From Leptolyngbya sp. SIO4C5 (GTDB lineage: Bacteria > Cyanobacteriota > Cyanobacteriia > Phormidesmidales > Phormidesmidaceae): 5,620 bases of DNA. The DNA lies in NCBI GenBank assembly GCA_010671965.1, contig JAAHIC010000335.1, positions 1 through 5,620 on the forward strand, written 5' to 3'. The notes below the pieces were generated by a model. It searched no databases. It saw only the letters and a list, made by a program, of their open reading frames with translations, and had not been told where the DNA came from. Within the stretch, counting starts at the first letter, position 1, and each line of letters starts with the position of its first letter. Below, piece after piece: positions 4,504-5,620 of the stretch. The position numbers and the translations under genes were made by a program.

Positions 4504-5620
4504 CTATCCCTTTCTTGCTTCAAGACTATTTTCAATTTGTTGCAGACAGTCGCTAACGGCTGAGGTTAGCGGGCGCTGGGTCGCGTCAACTGGATGCAGA
4601 GCGATCGCCGTGGCTTCTGCCAGTTCAGATCGGACTGAGGCTAAATCATCAGCCTGAGCTTCTAGGCAAAAGATGTTTAACTGGGGCGATTGGGCATAGA
4701 CATCGATACTTTGAATATTTAGCTGAAAGGGGCCGGGTTCAAAATGAGGATTTAGAGCTTTGTCATACTCAAATTTGCTCAGCATTACCTGAAATGAATA
4801 GATGCTAGCAGGGTTGAACGGGGTGGCATCCTCCACCGTCTTGGCTCTAAAGGTAGGTCGCAGCGTGGCAAAGGGAATGTGAATCACGGTTTCCTGCCCC
4901 GCTGTTGTATCAAAGGACTGACAGTAAGATAGGCTATCCCAGCCTTGGCGATCGCGCAGAATGAACTTGTAGCGCTGGCCGTCTCCTTCAACGTGCAGGC
5001 GAATGCCCTGCCAGCCTTGTAAATCAAACGGTGGTTCAAAATCTCGCGTCCGCACTGAGCTAAAGCCACCGGAGTTCGCGGTTGATACGGTGCCTGCAAA
5101 AGTAGCCGCGCCTTGCCCCTGATAAAATCCGCCGGAGCTAACTCCGCCCATCACCACATCATCTAGCGCCCCCCAAATCCGCTTGATATCGTCAGCAGGC
5201 TGGGAAAAATCAAACAGGCGATGGCTAATTTCAGGCGTTTTGTCCAGCCTAGCTAGCTGCTGTGACCACTGCGGCCAGTTGATAGAGTTGGGGCGATCGC
5301 AGACAAAAATTCCCGCGACTCCCGCTAGTGCCGCTGGTGAAAGCTCGACCTCGGACTGAATGTGAGCGTCCTCAATCGTCAAAAATCTTAAATTGAGGCG
5401 GCGAGAGCGCAGCACTTCCGCTAGCACCTGTCTGCGCGGTGTATCGGTGCCAACGAGCCCAAAGGTTGCCTGCTGAATCGGAGCAGGCACGGCCTGGGCT
5501 GAAACCTCAACGGAGCTATCAAACATCTGCTGTAACCATCGAATACTGCCGAGAAAAGGAACCTCGCCAAAGAAGTTAAGGGTTTCTAAAAACTGAGGTA
5601 AATTCCACTGGCCTGAAGAT
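4504..5620 (-). CDS. CIA30-domain protein with a degenerate Rossmann part, 5' end beyond the window
   Basis: The stop is TAG at 4506-4504. The frame continues past an internal ATG at 5526 to the right edge, adding 31 residues (SSGQWNLPQF, then FFGEVPFLGSIRWLQQ) that look like genuine protein and resemble the N-terminal helix I associate with cyanobacterial CIA30 proteins; the true start is therefore probably just outside. Numbering from the internal Met, residues 20-85 have a Rossmann-like pattern (TFGLVGTDTPRRQVLAEVLR, later GIFVCD) but lack the glycine-rich GxxGxxG. The CIA30 domain spans about 103-277: LFDFSQPADDIKRIWGALDD, VVMGGVSSGGF, GGFSSVRTRDF, YKFILRDRQGWDS, SFQVMLSKFEYD and IQSIDVY. 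CIA30 was named from a mitochondrial complex I assembly factor; a beta-sandwich fold is expected, but its role in cyanobacteria is not settled. After it come only about 63 residues, so the rest of the NAD(P)-binding domain found in longer homologues is absent. Confidence 0.88.
   Translation of the reverse strand, partial: SSGQWNLPQFLETLNFFGEVPFLGSIRWLQQMFDSSVEVSAQAVPAPIQQATFGLVGTDTPRRQVLAEVLRSRRLNLRFLTIEDAHIQSEVELSPAALAGVAGIFVCDRPNSINWPQWSQQLARLDKTPEISHRLFDFSQPADDIKRIWGALDDVVMGGVSSGGFYQGQGAATFAGTVSTANSGGFSSVRTRDFEPPFDLQGWQGIRLHVEGDGQRYKFILRDRQGWDSLSYCQSFDTTAGQETVIHIPFATLRPTFRAKTVEDATPFNPASIYSFQVMLSKFEYDKALNPHFEPGPFQLNIQSIDVYAQSPQLNIFCLEAQADDLASVRSELAEATAIALHPVDATQRPLTSAVSDCLQQIENSLEARKG

Larger units (their letters stand above)
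191..5300. repeat. Dispersed HIP1 octamers GCGATCGC (14 copies)
   Basis: Copies start at 191, 407, 720, 1169, 1949, 2105, 2562, 2608, 3484, 3591, 3660, 4601, 4948 and 5293. The first is intergenic and the other 13 lie inside genes, in different frames (for example encoding G-D-R, R-D-R or A-I-A). This is about one per 400 bp, far above chance for an octamer, and is a known hallmark of many cyanobacterial genomes. No copy lies between 3668 and 4600, which covers the whole Uma2 gene. Confidence 0.95.

Noticed and set aside
4475..4657. Plus-strand open frame of 60 codons after Uma2
   Set aside because: Antisense to the C-terminal end of the CIA30 gene, with no family features.
5524..5526. ATG at 5526 as the start of the CIA30 gene
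   Set aside because: The frame stays open upstream to the window edge and encodes protein-like sequence (QWNLPQFLETL, FLGSIRWLQQ) fitting the N-terminus of the family, so this Met is probably internal.

Overview
The window is chromosomal DNA from a cyanobacterium. The octamer GCGATCGC (HIP1, a repeat characteristic of many cyanobacterial genomes) occurs 14 times in 5.6 kb. The genes also point to cyanobacteria: a C-3',4' carotenoid desaturase of the CrtD type, a DUF3318 protein, a Uma2-family protein and a CIA30-domain protein, all families I know as common there. The genus cannot be fixed from sequence reading alone.

Layout, left to right. Positions 1-390 are largely non-coding. The left edge may hold the first 19 codons of a minus-strand gene (1-59), and the rest is a leader with a hairpin (257-271), a short direct repeat and a perfect 8-bp inverted repeat just before the first full gene. 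Then come four plus-strand genes. The first is an isopenicillin-N-synthase-like 2-oxoglutarate/Fe(II) oxygenase (391-1335). The second is crtD (1387-2892), 51 bp downstream and in the same reading phase. The third is a two-segment membrane protein of the DUF3318 family (3038-3688), with its own likely promoter. The fourth is a Uma2 (DUF820) PD-(D/E)XK nuclease-fold protein (3794-4471), preceded by two contiguous hairpins. A minus-strand CIA30-domain gene (4504 to beyond the right edge) converges on the Uma2 gene with a 32-bp gap. It is cut at its 5' end by the window edge.

How the genes relate. Only the oxygenase and crtD look like a transcription unit. CrtD desaturates the acyclic end of a carotene on the route to myxol glycosides (myxoxanthophyll). 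Whether the neighbouring oxygenase also acts on carotenoids is a guess from proximity. DUF3318, Uma2 and CIA30 have no evident functional link to them or to each other.

I see no mobile element, CRISPR array, tRNA, rRNA or obvious multi-gene novel system. The items most worth a second look are the Uma2 leader that can fold over its own ribosome binding site, the CIA30 protein whose Rossmann part looks degenerate, the single in-phase amber codon between oxygenase and crtD, and the inverted repeat in the oxygenase leader.
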